The notes under the pieces are model-generated. The model made no database searches and was not told the DNA's origin. It saw only the letters and a program-made list of their open reading frames with translations. Shown here piece by piece: positions 9,111 to 18,206 of a stretch of 64,000 bases of DNA. Source of the stretch: Sulfitobacter sp. THAF37 (GTDB lineage Bacteria > Pseudomonadota > Alphaproteobacteria > Rhodobacterales > Rhodobacteraceae); contig NZ_CP045372.1 in the NCBI RefSeq assembly GCF_009363555.1, positions 3,235,501 through 3,299,500 of the forward strand. Direction: 5' to 3'. Positions within the stretch are counted from its first letter, which is position 1. Each line of letters opens with the position of its first letter. A program made the position numbers and the translations under genes.

Positions 9111-10397
9111 ATGAAAACGCTTCTCAGCACCCTGACCGACCGCATTCGACCCCTGGGGTTCAAGCGCCCCCCACAGCCGGAACCGGTCCTGCCGCTGAAG
9201 ACGCCCCTGCTGCGCCGTCGGCCACGCGCCAGCGCGGAAGCCCCGGAGGCCATGCTCAGCATCGCCTGCCCCGACCCGACCGCAGAAGACAAGCTGCGTG
9301 ATCATCACCTGCAACGTGGCCAGCGCATGGTCCGCCAGGAAGACTGGGAGACGCTGTCGGACAAGATCCGTCTGGCGGACAGGAACCGCGACCTGACCCC
9401 CGGCTTCATGCCCGTGGCGGAACTTCTGGCCTATGGTGCCCGGTCGGATGTGATCATGGCGGCGGAACACGCACTGATTGACGGGAAACCGGCCAAGGAT
9501 GCGCCCCTGCTGGCGGGGATCGACGCGCTGGAGCATGTGCTGGCAGAACGCGCCGAGGATCCCGTGATCGGTGCCATCGTCGCGCAGGCCCACATGGACA
9601 TCGGCTGGGCCTGGCGTGGCACAGGCTGGGACGCCGAAATCCCCGAACGCAACCGTGCGGCCTTTTCCGCGCATTTCGACCGCGCCCGCGACATCATCGA
9701 CGACTATAAGGACGTCCACCACGAGTCCCCCCTTATCGCCGGGACCATCTGCGCCCTTCTGGCGAATGCCACCCCCGGGGAACATCAGATCGCGGACCGA
9801 TACGAGACGCTGATCGACCTCAACCCGGCCAATCCCCGATCCATGCGCGCCCTTGGCAACCATCTGCTTCCGCGGTGGTTCGGCAGCTACCGCGAGCTGG
9901 AGCTGGAGGCGCGACGCACCGCCGCCCGGACTGAAGACACATGGGGCGCAGGCAGCTACACCTGGGTCCAGTTCGATGCCATCGCCTGCGACGATCAGGC
10001 CTGCGCCAATCTCGACGTGGATTTCTTTATCGAAGGGATGCACGACATTCTCGACCGTCGCCCCAACGCCTACGCCGCCAACCTCTTCGCCGCCTATTGC
10101 GCGAATTCGGTCGGACAGGCGTTTTCCGGCAACGATCAGGCCGATCAGAACCGCATGCAGATCGCGGAGTGCGCCTACGACATCGTGCGCGACCATCTGA
10201 CCGAACTGCACCCGATGATCTGGGCCCATGCGGCGCAGGGCTTTGACAACAACCTGCGGGTCCGTTCGCCCGCCCGCTTTGCCGCGTCGGGCCGGGAGGA
10301 CGCGATGCGCATCATCACCTCGCTGTTCAGCCGCGAGATTGCCGCGGGCCACCGCATCGTCTTTACCGATACCGGACCACAGGCCATTCCCGCCTGA
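9111..10397 (+). CDS. Unknown 428-residue cytosolic helical protein
   Basis: No family is recognised. The protein is soluble, without signal peptide or membrane segments, and is mostly helical. A Pro/Arg-rich N-terminus (to ~45) is followed by helices resembling TPR-type solenoid pairs (for instance the AIVAQAHMDIGWAWRG and ETLIDLNPANPRSMRALGNHLLPRW regions). Tryptophans and His residues are frequent. The ATG at 9111 (MKTLLSTL) is preferred over one at 9048 because the extra residues are low in conserved character; GGACATCC precedes it. It stands alone between the divergent SLT gene and gatB. Confidence 0.75.
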   Translation: MKTLLSTLTDRIRPLGFKRPPQPEPVLPLKTPLLRRRPRASAEAPEAMLSIACPDPTAEDKLRDHHLQRGQRMVRQEDWETLSDKIRLADRNRDLTPGFMPVAELLAYGARSDVIMAAEHALIDGKPAKDAPLLAGIDALEHVLAERAEDPVIGAIVAQAHMDIGWAWRGTGWDAEIPERNRAAFSAHFDRARDIIDDYKDVHHESPLIAGTICALLANATPGEHQIADRYETLIDLNPANPRSMRALGNHLLPRWFGSYRELELEARRTAARTEDTWGAGSYTWVQFDAIACDDQACANLDVDFFIEGMHDILDRRPNAYAANLFAAYCANSVGQAFSGNDQADQNRMQIAECAYDIVRDHLTELHPMIWAHAAQGFDNNLRVRSPARFAASGREDAMRIITSLFSREIAAGHRIVFTDTGPQAIPA

Positions 10398-10481
10398 CCC
10401 GTCAGGTCAGCAGGGCCTTGCGACCTATCCCGCGCTATCTTATGACCCGGATAGACCGATGATCCCTGACCAAGGTGCGCC

Positions 10482-12011
10482 ATGCTTGACCTGACCTACG
10501 ACACGCCGAAACCCAAACGCATCGCGGGGGCCAAGGATGACTGGGAACTGGTGATCGGGATGGAGGTGCACGCCCAGGTCTCGTCCAACGCCAAGCTGTT
10601 CTCGGGCGCCTCCACCCTCTTCGGGGCGGAACCCAATTCCAACGTCGCCTTCGTGGACGCCGCCATGCCCGGCATGCTGCCCGTGATCAACGAATACTGC
10701 GTCGAACAGGCGGTCCGCACAGGTCTGGGCCTGAAGGCGCAGATCAACCTGAAATCTGCCTTCGATCGGAAGAACTATTTCTACCCCGACCAGCCGGCGG
10801 GCTACCAGATCAGCCAGCTTTACGAACCCATCGTGGGCGAAGGCGAGGTGCTGGTGGAAATGGGGGCGGGGGTCGCGGGGGAAGAACCTACCGCGCGGCT
10901 GGTCCGCGTCGAACGCATCCACATGGAACAGGACGCGGGCAAATCCATTCACGACATGGACCCCGACAGTTCCTTTGTCGACCTCAACCGCGCCGGTGTC
11001 TGCCTGATGGAGATCGTGTCCCGCCCCGACATCCGCGGCCCGGAAGAGGCCGCCGCCTACATCCTGAAACTGCGTCAGATCATGCGCTATCTCGGCACCT
11101 GCGACGGCGACATGCAAAACGGCAATCTGCGCGCCGACGTCAACGTGTCGGTCTGCCGTCCGGGCGATTACGAACGCTACCGCGAGACCGGCGATTTTGC
11201 CCATCTCGGCACGCGTTGCGAGATCAAGAACATGAACTCCACCCGCTTCATCCAGCAGGCGATCGAAGTCGAGGCGCGGCGCCAGATCGCCATCCTCGAA
11301 GCGGGCGGCACGGTGGATCAGGAAACCCGCGGCTTCGACCCGGTCAAGGGCGAAACCCGCACCCAGCGGTCCAAGGAGGAAGCGCATGACTACCGCTACT
11401 TCCCCGATCCCGACCTGCTGCCGCTGGAAATCGAACAGGGCTGGGTCGATGACATCGCCGCCCGGCTGCCCGAACTGCCGGACGCCAAGAAGGCACGCTT
11501 TATCGCCGACTTCGGGCTCAGCGACTATGATGCCTCGGTGCTGACCGCCGATCTCGATTCCGCCGCGTATTTCGAGGCGACGGCCAAGGGCCGCGACGGC
11601 AAGATGGCCGCGAACTGGGTCATCAACGAACTCTTTGGCAGGCTCAAGAAGGACGACCGCGACATCACCGACAGCCCCGTCACCCCCGCACAGCTGGGCG
11701 GCATTGTCGATCTGATCGCATCCGAAGCGATCAGCGGCAAGATCGGCAAGGACGTGTTCGAGATCTGCTACACCACAGGTCGCGACCCCGCCGAGATCGT
11801 CGAGACCGAAGGCATGAAGCAAGTCACCGATACCGGTGCCATCGAGGCGGCTGTGGATGACATCATCGCCGCCAATCCCGACCAGGTCGCCAAGGCGCAG
11901 CAGAACCCCAAGCTGGCGGGCTGGTTCGTGGGTCAGGTGATGAAAGCCATGGGCGGCAAGGCCAACCCCAAGGCGGTCAACCAGATTGTGGCGGCCAAGC
12001 TCGGCGGATGA
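10482..12011 (+). CDS. gatB: Asp/Glu-tRNA(Asn/Gln) amidotransferase subunit B
   Basis: GatB is the kinase-like subunit of the GatCAB complex, which converts Glu-tRNA(Gln) and Asp-tRNA(Asn) to the amide forms in organisms lacking a full set of direct synthetases. It is 509 residues, a usual length. Features are the [10 protein letters not shown] start of the cradle domain, the [19 protein letters not shown] signature near 85-105, [16 protein letters not shown] near 305, and a C-terminal YqeY-like tail ending in [16 protein letters not shown]. gatA and gatC are not in the window. An 84-bp gap with a small 6-bp hairpin (10394-10410) separates it from the preceding gene. Confidence 0.97.
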   Translation: MLDLTYDTPKPKRIAGAKDDWELVIGMEVHAQVSSNAKLFSGASTLFGAEPNSNVAFVDAAMPGMLPVINEYCVEQAVRTGLGLKAQINLKSAFDRKNYFYPDQPAGYQISQLYEPIVGEGEVLVEMGAGVAGEEPTARLVRVERIHMEQDAGKSIHDMDPDSSFVDLNRAGVCLMEIVSRPDIRGPEEAAAYILKLRQIMRYLGTCDGDMQNGNLRADVNVSVCRPGDYERYRETGDFAHLGTRCEIKNMNSTRFIQQAIEVEARRQIAILEAGGTVDQETRGFDPVKGETRTQRSKEEAHDYRYFPDPDLLPLEIEQGWVDDIAARLPELPDAKKARFIADFGLSDYDASVLTADLDSAAYFEATAKGRDGKMAANWVINELFGRLKKDDRDITDSPVTPAQLGGIVDLIASEAISGKIGKDVFEICYTTGRDPAEIVETEGMKQVTDTGAIEAAVDDIIAANPDQVAKAQQNPKLAGWFVGQVMKAMGGKANPKAVNQIVAAKLGG

Positions 12012-12099
12012 ACCTGCGCCTGGCCGCCGCAGTCAGCGCGAGGCCGGGCATGCGCAGGACGCCCATTCGCCGCGCCCTTTTGCAATTGGAGCGACAGCT

Positions 12100-12582
12100 T
12101 TGACAAAGACGACCCAAGCCCCCTTCCGGTCCAGCATCCAGACCGTCAAGCCCGAGTGGATCGACTTCAACGGCCACCTCAACATGGCCTATTACTCCGT
12201 CCTGTTCGACCAGTCGGTGGATGAAGTCTATGAATCCCTGGGCTTTGGTCCGGAGTATCAAAAGACCGGCTGCACCACCTATGTGGCCGAATTCCACATC
12301 TGCTATTTGCGTGAATTACATGCGGGCGATCGGGTGAACACCACCTTCCATCTTATTGATTTCGATGAGAAACGCTTTCACTGCTATCAGGAATTGTTTC
12401 ACGAGGACGGCTGGCTTGCCGCCACGGCAGAGGGGCTGACCCTGCACGTGGACCAATCCGGCCCCCGCGTCGCGCCGATGCCGCCGAAGATTCAGGACGC
12501 GCTGGCCGCCTTCAAGGCGACCCAGGGCGATCTGCCCCCCGAAGCCCGCGTGGGCCGCCGCATCGGGTTGAAGCGCGGTTAA
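12100..12582 (+). CDS. Hotdog-fold acyl-CoA thioesterase family protein
   Basis: A 160-residue single hotdog-fold protein of the 4-hydroxybenzoyl-CoA thioesterase/YbgC-like group. The diagnostic segment is EWIDFNGHLNMAYYSVLFDQSVDEV at about 19-43, with the D-x-x-G-H-x-N pattern around the putative active site. Such enzymes hydrolyse acyl-CoA or acyl-carrier thioesters. The start is a TTG at 12100 with GGAG upstream; alternatives starting inside gatB add unconserved residues. It follows gatB by 88 bp on the same strand. The substrate is unknown. Confidence 0.85.
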   Translation: MTKTTQAPFRSSIQTVKPEWIDFNGHLNMAYYSVLFDQSVDEVYESLGFGPEYQKTGCTTYVAEFHICYLRELHAGDRVNTTFHLIDFDEKRFHCYQELFHEDGWLAATAEGLTLHVDQSGPRVAPMPPKIQDALAAFKATQGDLPPEARVGRRIGLKRG

Positions 12583-12684
12583 CGCGGGGTCCGGCACGGC
12601 CGGGTCGACGCGAAATCAGGTGCCGTTGTACGCATTATGAGGATGGGCTATGAGACCCTTCCGAACCACCGTCAAAGGATTTCC

Positions 12685-13176
12685 ATGCCACGCTATGAAT
12701 ACAAGGTTGTTCCCGCCCCCTCAAAAGGGCGCAAGGGCAAGGGTGTGAAGGGGGCGGAGGCCCGGTTTTCCTATGGGCTGCAAGAGCTTATGAATGAGCT
12801 TGCGGGCGATGGCTGGGAATATCAGCGGGCCGAGACGTTGCCCTCGGTCGAACGCTCCGGCCTGACCTCCACCACCACCGAATGGCGCAACGTGCTGGTT
12901 TTCCGCCGCCTGCGTGAGGGCGATGCGGAGGCCTTTGCCCCCGAGTTGCTACCCGCCCCGGATGAGGCTTCCGCGCCGTCAGAGACGCCCGAGGACTTGC
13001 CGGAGGCCCCCGCCGAGGACCTGGCCGCACAGACGCCGGCAGACACGACGGACCGGACGGCTCAGTCGATTGATGACGAAGACAACGGTGTCGAAGACAC
13101 CAGCGACATCAAGACCGTGGGCAATTCCTTGGGCAAGCGGGCAGAGTTCAAAAATCCCCCGCAGCCAACGGATTAG
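12685..13176 (+). CDS. DUF4177 domain protein
   Basis: A 163-residue protein. The first ~80 residues match the DUF4177 pattern (MPRYEYKVVP, then LQELMNELAGDGWEYQRAETLP, then a strand VLVFRR), a small beta-alpha fold of unknown role. The remaining half is an acidic Pro/Ala/Glu/Asp-rich tail without expected structure (about 85-163). The ATG at 12685 follows AAAGGAT. It is convergent with bolA, with only 9 bp between the stops. Confidence 0.8.
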   Translation: MPRYEYKVVPAPSKGRKGKGVKGAEARFSYGLQELMNELAGDGWEYQRAETLPSVERSGLTSTTTEWRNVLVFRRLREGDAEAFAPELLPAPDEASAPSETPEDLPEAPAEDLAAQTPADTTDRTAQSIDDEDNGVEDTSDIKTVGNSLGKRAEFKNPPQPTD

Positions 13177-13185
13177 ACGTCTTTC

Positions 13186-13443
13186 TTAAACATCCAGATC
13201 AAGCGCCAGCGCGTGGATCCGGCCGATTAGGTCGGGTCCCAGCGCCCTGTGAACGGCCCGGTGCCGCGCAACCCGAGATTGCCCCTTGAAAGCCGATGAG
13301 CGGATGCGCACGTTGTAGTGCGTTTCTCCACCCTCGCGAAACCCCGCATGTCCGCGGTGGCTTTCGCTGTCGTCAACCACCTCCAGCTCGCGCGGATCGA
13401 AAGCGGTTTCCAAGGCCGATGTGATCTCTTCCGTCTTAGACAT
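13186..13443 (-). CDS. bolA: BolA family protein
   Basis: An 85-residue BolA-like protein. BolA proteins partner monothiol glutaredoxins in Fe-S handling and some bind DNA. Visible features are the N-terminal helix SKTEEITSALETAFDPRELEVVDDS, the HRGHAG.EGGETHYNVRIRS strand region and the R-x-A-R-H-R-A-V-H-R-A-L segment with the conserved helix and late histidine. The ATG at 13443 (MSKTEEI) is chosen with GGCGGGA upstream; ATGs at 13455 and 13476 are in frame and cannot be excluded. Divergent from the J-domain gene, a pairing common in Rhodobacterales near cobS. Confidence 0.88.
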   Translation of the reverse strand: MSKTEEITSALETAFDPRELEVVDDSESHRGHAGFREGGETHYNVRIRSSAFKGQSRVARHRAVHRALGPDLIGRIHALALDLDV

Positions 13444-13529
13444 TTTTCCCGCCATTTTTCTGTCAAGCCCCTTCAATCTCGCGGGGGAAGGTCTAAACTC
13501 ATCTCTCCGAGTCGAAAAGGTTTATCGCT

Positions 13530-14156
13530 ATGTCCAAACCAGACCCCTTCGGATTCGACATGTCCGTGTCGTCTTCGAAAAAGAAGAACCCCCGCGGACG
13601 GCGCGGCATGTCCGGCGCATCAGAGACATCGACACGGATTTGCGACCACGAGGGATGCGAAGAGCCCGGCAAGTACCGCGCCCCCAAGGCGCCGGATGTG
13701 CTGGACGACTACTTCTGGTTCTGCCAGCAGCATGTGCGCGAGTACAACCTCAAGTGGAACTTCTTCGACGGCACGACCGAGGCGGAGCTGAACGCCCAGA
13801 TGAGCGAGGACAAGGTCTGGGAACGCAAGACCAAGCCGCTGGGCGACCCGGAGGCGCGCGCCTGGGCGCGGCTGGGCATCGAAGACCCGCATCAGGTGCT
13901 GGGCAAGAATGCGACCCAGAATCCGGGGCGGACCGGCCAGACCGGTCGCCGCCTGCCCGCGACCGAACGCCGCGCGGTCGAGATTCTGGAGGTCAAGGAT
14001 ACGATGACCAAGCCCGAAATCCGCAAGGCCTACAAGCTGCTGATCAAGGTATTGCACCCGGACATGAACGGCGGCGACCGGTCGCAGGAAGACCAGCTTC
14101 AGCAGGTCATGTGGGCCTGGGACCAGATCAAGGGAAGCCGCAGCTTCAAGGATTGA
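13530..14156 (+). CDS. J-domain (DnaJ-like) protein
   Basis: A 208-residue cytosolic protein with a C-terminal J domain at about 145-208. The key HPD tripeptide is His176-Pro177-Asp178, preceded by the EIRKAYKLLIK helix, so it should stimulate a DnaK-type ATPase. The N-terminal part has a Cys/His cluster (ICDHEGCEEPGKYRA...FCQQH, about 37-72) that could bind zinc; this is inference. It lacks the G/F-rich and CXXCXGXG regions of true DnaJ, so it is a type III co-chaperone. Divergent from bolA and 4 kb upstream of cobS. Confidence 0.9.
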   Translation: MSKPDPFGFDMSVSSSKKKNPRGRRGMSGASETSTRICDHEGCEEPGKYRAPKAPDVLDDYFWFCQQHVREYNLKWNFFDGTTEAELNAQMSEDKVWERKTKPLGDPEARAWARLGIEDPHQVLGKNATQNPGRTGQTGRRLPATERRAVEILEVKDTMTKPEIRKAYKLLIKVLHPDMNGGDRSQEDQLQQVMWAWDQIKGSRSFKD

Positions 14157-14164
14157 TTGCCGCC

Positions 14165-14605
14165 TTACAAGGTCCGGCGCAACAGGTGCGCCGCGCCCGC
14201 CCCCACCGTCCAGATCCCCAGCACGGCAACCTCTTCCGCGATGCTGCCAAGCACGAACAAAGGCCCCACGACCGCCGCCGACAGGGCATCGCGCAACGGG
14301 TCGAAGGGGTCCATTTCCGACAGGAACTGGTCGACAGGCAGCAGCATGACCGAAATCATCGCCCCGAAAACCGTTGCCCCGGCAAAGCTCAGGACCGACC
14401 GGATCAGCCCGACCCAACCCGGTCGTCCGAACCCCTCCGCCAACGCGAGCCCGCTCAGCAACGCCCCGGCGCTCGCCACCCTCACAAATCCCGCCTCGCC
14501 GGAAAATGTCCCTGTCGTTGCCTGAATTGTCAGCGCCACACCCGCACCCGCCGCCCCGATCACCAGCCCGATGGAAAATCGCTGGTCCACTGTCATCTTG
14601 TGCAT
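14165..14605 (-). CDS. Four-helix inner-membrane protein, unknown function
   Basis: A 146-residue hydrophobic protein with about four membrane segments (roughly 10-30, 40-58, 65-90 and 108-138), glycine- and alanine-rich. No family is recognised. The ATG at 14605 follows AAGGAGACAG at good spacing. Its stop lies 8 bp from the convergent J-domain gene stop. Confidence 0.65.
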   Translation of the reverse strand: MHKMTVDQRFSIGLVIGAAGAGVALTIQATTGTFSGEAGFVRVASAGALLSGLALAEGFGRPGWVGLIRSVLSFAGATVFGAMISVMLLPVDQFLSEMDPFDPLRDALSAAVVGPLFVLGSIAEEVAVLGIWTVGAGAAHLLRRTL

Positions 14606-14760
14606 CTGCCTGTCTCCTTATGATGTACGCCCCTTGCTAAGGCAGTCTCGTGCAGGGCACCGCCGTGTGATCGTGCAGGTTTTGCGGAATTCTGGGCCGC
14701 ATGGCTCTGGGCAATCGCGGCAGGACTTGGCATGCTCCGTCCGATTGCAGGAGCGTCACG

Positions 14761-16428
14761 ATGACCTATCAATACGATCTGGGTGCCTACACCCGCCCGG
14801 TGACAGTCGCCTCCGCAGAGGCACAGACCTGGTTCGACCGGGGTTTGAACTGGACCTACGGCTTCAACCACAAGGAAGCGATCGCCTGCTACGTGAAAGC
14901 CGCCGACGCCGATCCGGGATGCGCGATGGCGCATTGGGGCCATGCCTATGCCGCCGGGCCGAACTACAACATGCCTTGGGTCCGGTTCGACAGCAAGGGC
15001 CGCGCCGAGGCACTGGCCGAAGCCTATGACGCGACACAGGCCGCTCTGGCGGTCATGGACAGCACCAGCCCCGTCGAGGCGGCGCTGATACAGGCCCTGA
15101 CCGCCCGTTACCCGCAGCGCGACCCGGTGGAGGACATGGCCCCCTGGGACCGCGCCTTTGCCGATGCGATGCGCGCGCTGCACAAGGCCTATCCCACCGA
15201 TGCGGATGTGGCGACCGTCTTTGTCGATGCGCTGATGAACCTGACGCCCTGGCAGATGTGGGACATCGCGGATGGCGCCGTGGCGCCGGACGCCGAGACG
15301 CTGGAGGCGCAGGCGGTGCTGGAAACCCAGATGGCCCTGCCCGGCGGCATGGCCCATCCCGGCATCCTGCATCTCTATGTCCACCTGATGGAAATGTCGC
15401 CCTATCCCGAAAAGGCATTGCGCGCCGCCGACGTGCTGCGCACCCTGATGCCCGACGCGGGCCACCTGGTGCATATGCCCACCCATATCGACGTGCTGTG
15501 CGGGGATTACGAGAAAGTCGTGCGTTGGAACGAGCGCGCGATCGAGGCCGATCTGAAGTATTACGAAGCCGAAGGCGCGTTCAACATCTACACCGGCTAC
15601 CGCCAGCACAACTATCACTTCGTGATCAGCGGCGCGCTTTATATGGGGCAATTTGAGCCGGCGATGCGCGCCGTCCGCGGCATGCGTGACACGACCCCGG
15701 ATGCCCTGCTGCAGATCAAATCGCCACCGATGGCCGACTTCTTTGAAACGATCCTGGGGATGGAGCCGCATGTGCTGATCCGCTTCGGCATGTGGGAGGA
15801 GATCCTGAAGCTGGAGTTGCCCGAAGATACGGAAACCTACGTCATGTGCACCGCCTTCATCGAATACGCCAAGGGGCTGGCCTATTCCGCGTTGGGGCAT
15901 ATCGAGGACGCCGATGCACAGCTCGACACCTTTCTGGCGGTCAAGGCGCGGGTGCCGGGCAGCCGCCTGCTTCACAACGTGCGCGGGGTGGACCTGCTCG
16001 AAGTGGCGACCGCCATGCTGGAAGGGGAACTGGCCTACCGCAAAGGCGACTATGACGTGGCCTTTGCCCACCTGCGCCGCGCGGTGGCGCTCGACGATGC
16101 GCTGCCCTACGACGAGCCCTGGGGCTGGATGCAACCCACCCGCCACGCGCTGGGGGCGCTGCTGTTCGAACAGGGCCAACTGGCAGAAGCAGAACAGGTG
16201 TTCCGGCAGGACCTTGGCCTTGTACCCGGCCTGCCGCGTGCCTGCGTGCACCCTGACAATGTCTGGGCCTTGCGCGGGCTATACGACTGCCTGATCGCCC
16301 GGGGCGACAGCGACGAGGCGCCGCACGTCAAGCTGCGGCTCGACCTGGCCGAGGCGCGGGCCGACCGCCCGGTGAAAGCCGCCTGCGGCTGCGCGCAGGT
16401 TGCCATCGACGCGACCCGCACCAGTTAA
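14761..16428 (+). CDS. Tetratricopeptide-repeat protein
   Basis: A 555-residue soluble protein. It begins with a motif common to a TPR family in proteobacteria (AQTWFDRGLNWTYGFNHKEAIACYVKAADADPGCAMAHWGHAYA, about 21-64), which is a clear first TPR, followed by helical repeats to about 520 including AYRKGDYDVAFAHLRRAVALDDALPYDEP near 425. No enzyme motif or signal peptide is visible. The CGC at the end and several His residues (HMPTHIDV) are notable. The ATG follows AGGAGCG. It precedes cobS by 117 bp on the same strand; a functional link is not evident. Confidence 0.8.
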   Translation: MTYQYDLGAYTRPVTVASAEAQTWFDRGLNWTYGFNHKEAIACYVKAADADPGCAMAHWGHAYAAGPNYNMPWVRFDSKGRAEALAEAYDATQAALAVMDSTSPVEAALIQALTARYPQRDPVEDMAPWDRAFADAMRALHKAYPTDADVATVFVDALMNLTPWQMWDIADGAVAPDAETLEAQAVLETQMALPGGMAHPGILHLYVHLMEMSPYPEKALRAADVLRTLMPDAGHLVHMPTHIDVLCGDYEKVVRWNERAIEADLKYYEAEGAFNIYTGYRQHNYHFVISGALYMGQFEPAMRAVRGMRDTTPDALLQIKSPPMADFFETILGMEPHVLIRFGMWEEILKLELPEDTETYVMCTAFIEYAKGLAYSALGHIEDADAQLDTFLAVKARVPGSRLLHNVRGVDLLEVATAMLEGELAYRKGDYDVAFAHLRRAVALDDALPYDEPWGWMQPTRHALGALLFEQGQLAEAEQVFRQDLGLVPGLPRACVHPDNVWALRGLYDCLIARGDSDEAPHVKLRLDLAEARADRPVKAACGCAQVAIDATRTS

Positions 16429-16545
16429 CCGGGCGCGGGCCGGTACAAACCCGCTGCCCGACCCTTGCGCGTGCTTTCGATATGTTGCACCAGAGGCGGG
16501 CCGATATTTCCCCGAGCGGGACCAGACCGAAAAGGACGAGGACAC

Positions 16546-17532
16546 ATGGCTGACGCCGAGCTGGACATCAACATGAAACCGACAGAAGACATCAGCGTCC
16601 GCGACGTTTTCGGCATTGATACGGACATGATGGTCAAGGGCTTTGCCGACCGGACAGACCGCGTACCGGAGTTCGACAGCACCTACAAGTTCGACCCCGA
16701 CACCACGCTCGCCATCCTCGCCGGGTTCAACCATAACCGCCGCGTGATGATCCAGGGCTATCACGGCACCGGCAAATCCACGCATATCGAACAGGTCGCC
16801 GCGCGGCTGAACTGGCCCGCCGTGCGTGTGAACCTCGACAGCCACATCAGCCGGATCGACCTGATCGGCAAGGACGCGATCAAGCTGCGCGACGGCAAGC
16901 AGGTGACTGATTTCCAGGAAGGCATCCTGCCCTGGGCGCTGCGCAACCCCACCGCCATCGTCTTCGACGAATATGACGCGGGGCGCGCCGATGTGATGTT
17001 CGTGATCCAGCGGGTGCTGGAAGTGGACGGCAAACTGACGCTGCTGGACCAGAACCAGGTGATCGAACCGCACCCCTATTTCCGCATCTTCGCCACCGCG
17101 AACACGGTGGGCCTGGGCGATACGACCGGCCTCTACCACGGCACCCAGCAGATCAACCAGGGCCAGATGGACCGCTGGTCGCTGGTGGCCACGCTGAACT
17201 ACCTCAGCATCGACGCCGAAAGCGCGATCGTCCTGGCCAAGAATCCGCATTACAACAACGCGGAGGGCCGCAAAACCGTGCGCCAGATGGTGACGGTCGC
17301 GGACCTCACGCGGACCGCGTTCATGAACGGCGAACTTTCCACCGTCATGTCCCCGCGCACCGTGATCTCCTGGGCGCAGAACGCCGAGATTTTCCGCAAC
17401 GTGGGCTATGCCTTCCGCCTGTCCTTCCTCAACAAATGCGATGAGCTGGAGCGCCAGACCGTGGCGGAATTCTATCAGCGCCTGTTCGACGAGGAATTGC
17501 CGGAAAGCGCCGCGAGCGTCAGCCTGGGCTGA
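16546..17532 (+). CDS. cobS: Aerobic cobaltochelatase subunit CobS
   Basis: The AAA+ ATPase subunit of the aerobic CobN-CobS-CobT cobaltochelatase, which inserts cobalt into hydrogenobyrinate a,c-diamide in the late-insertion cobalamin pathway. It is 328 residues. Walker A is GYHGTGKST at 71-79; Walker B is [10 protein letters not shown] near 140. The sensor region [20 protein letters not shown] follows. The ATG at 16546 is preceded by AGGACGAGG. CobT lies 2.3 kb downstream on the same strand, separated by genes on both strands; CobN is outside the window. A hairpin plus T-run follows. Confidence 0.96.
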   Translation: MADAELDINMKPTEDISVRDVFGIDTDMMVKGFADRTDRVPEFDSTYKFDPDTTLAILAGFNHNRRVMIQGYHGTGKSTHIEQVAARLNWPAVRVNLDSHISRIDLIGKDAIKLRDGKQVTDFQEGILPWALRNPTAIVFDEYDAGRADVMFVIQRVLEVDGKLTLLDQNQVIEPHPYFRIFATANTVGLGDTTGLYHGTQQINQGQMDRWSLVATLNYLSIDAESAIVLAKNPHYNNAEGRKTVRQMVTVADLTRTAFMNGELSTVMSPRTVISWAQNAEIFRNVGYAFRLSFLNKCDELERQTVAEFYQRLFDEELPESAASVSLG

Positions 17533-17553
17533 TGGTGCGCTGATCGACGGTTC

Positions 17554-17586
17554 AGGGGCGTCCTGTCTGGGCGCCCCTTTGTTTTT
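17554..17586 (+). terminator. Rho-independent terminator of cobS
   Basis: A 7-bp GC-rich stem (17554-17560 with 17572-17578) followed by TTTGTTTTT on the plus strand, 21 bp past the cobS stop. Confidence 0.75.
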
Positions 17587-17597
17587 CCCCACTGAAA

Positions 17598-17629
17598 CGA
17601 AAATGGCCCCGCCTGTCGGGCGGGGCCAT
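17598..17629 (-). terminator. Rho-independent terminator of the small secreted protein gene
   Basis: A perfect 11-bp GC-rich stem (17603-17613 with 17619-17629, 5-nt loop). On the minus strand it is followed by TTTCG. It lies 18 bp beyond the stop of the gene at 17648-17944. Confidence 0.8.
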
Positions 17630-17647
17630 TGCAACAATCGGACCGGA

Positions 17648-17944
17648 TCACTCAGTCAAGAGCTGGGACCCTTCCGTATCCTCGGGATCCGTCTGGATCA
17701 GGGACCCCTTGATCTCTTCATCCGTACGCGCATCGTCGTACGCGCCGGGCGTCTCAATCGACCGCGACGTCTGCTCCATCGAGCCGACACTGTTGACTTC
17801 GCCGCCGACATTCTCGTCCGGGTCCTCCGCCACGGACTGTGCGGGAGAGCCGCTTTGCGGCTGCGCGGTCAATGCGGCGGGAGAAGCGGCCAACATTGCG
17901 GCCAGGGCGATGCGGGTCGCGGTGTTCTTAAAAGTCATACTCAT
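17648..17944 (-). CDS. Small exported acidic protein, unknown function
   Basis: A 98-residue protein with a signal peptide (basic start, then RIALAAMLAASPAALTAQ, cleavage near residue 28). The mature part is acidic, rich in Asp, Glu, Ser and Gly, with no recognised fold. It is probably periplasmic. A candidate general-stress (EcfG-type) promoter lies ~50 nt upstream. The next gene on the same strand, the PRC-barrel protein, is also an exported acidic protein, but sequence relatedness is not evident. Confidence 0.7.
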   Translation of the reverse strand: MSMTFKNTATRIALAAMLAASPAALTAQPQSGSPAQSVAEDPDENVGGEVNSVGSMEQTSRSIETPGAYDDARTDEEIKGSLIQTDPEDTEGSQLLTE

Positions 17945-18001
17945 TCCTTTCTGTGGGGCTGTGCATCAGTGCACCTTGCCCCGTCGATTTGCTAAGGAAG
18001 T

Positions 18002-18026
18002 AACAACTTCGTCCCGGTACCGTTCC
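18002..18026 (-). promoter_or_regulatory. Candidate EcfG-type (general stress sigma factor) promoter
   Basis: On the minus strand GGAAC (18026-18022) is separated by 16 bp from TGTT (18005-18002). The EcfG consensus in alphaproteobacteria is GGAAC-N16/17-cGTT, so one -10 base differs. The element is ~58 bp upstream of the small exported protein's start, a fitting distance. Confidence 0.4.
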
Positions 18027-18136
18027 TTTGCGGATGAAGAATTCCTTTCACTTTATTGTTTTCTCTTGTGAACGCTCGAAACCATTGACACTGCGCAAGG
18101 TTGCACAGACGGATGCGACAGATGCCTGCACCTGAA

Positions 18137-18170
18137 CGAAAAGGCCACCGCCGCTGCTGCGACGGTGGCC
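18137..18170 (-). terminator. Rho-independent terminator of the PRC-barrel gene
   Basis: An 8-bp perfect stem (18143-18150 with 18163-18170, 12-nt loop), followed on the minus strand by TTTTCG. It lies 36 bp past the stop at 18207. Confidence 0.75.
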
Positions 18171-18206
18171 CAATTCATCGGCAGTGCCGATCAATGGCTG
18201 CGTGGA

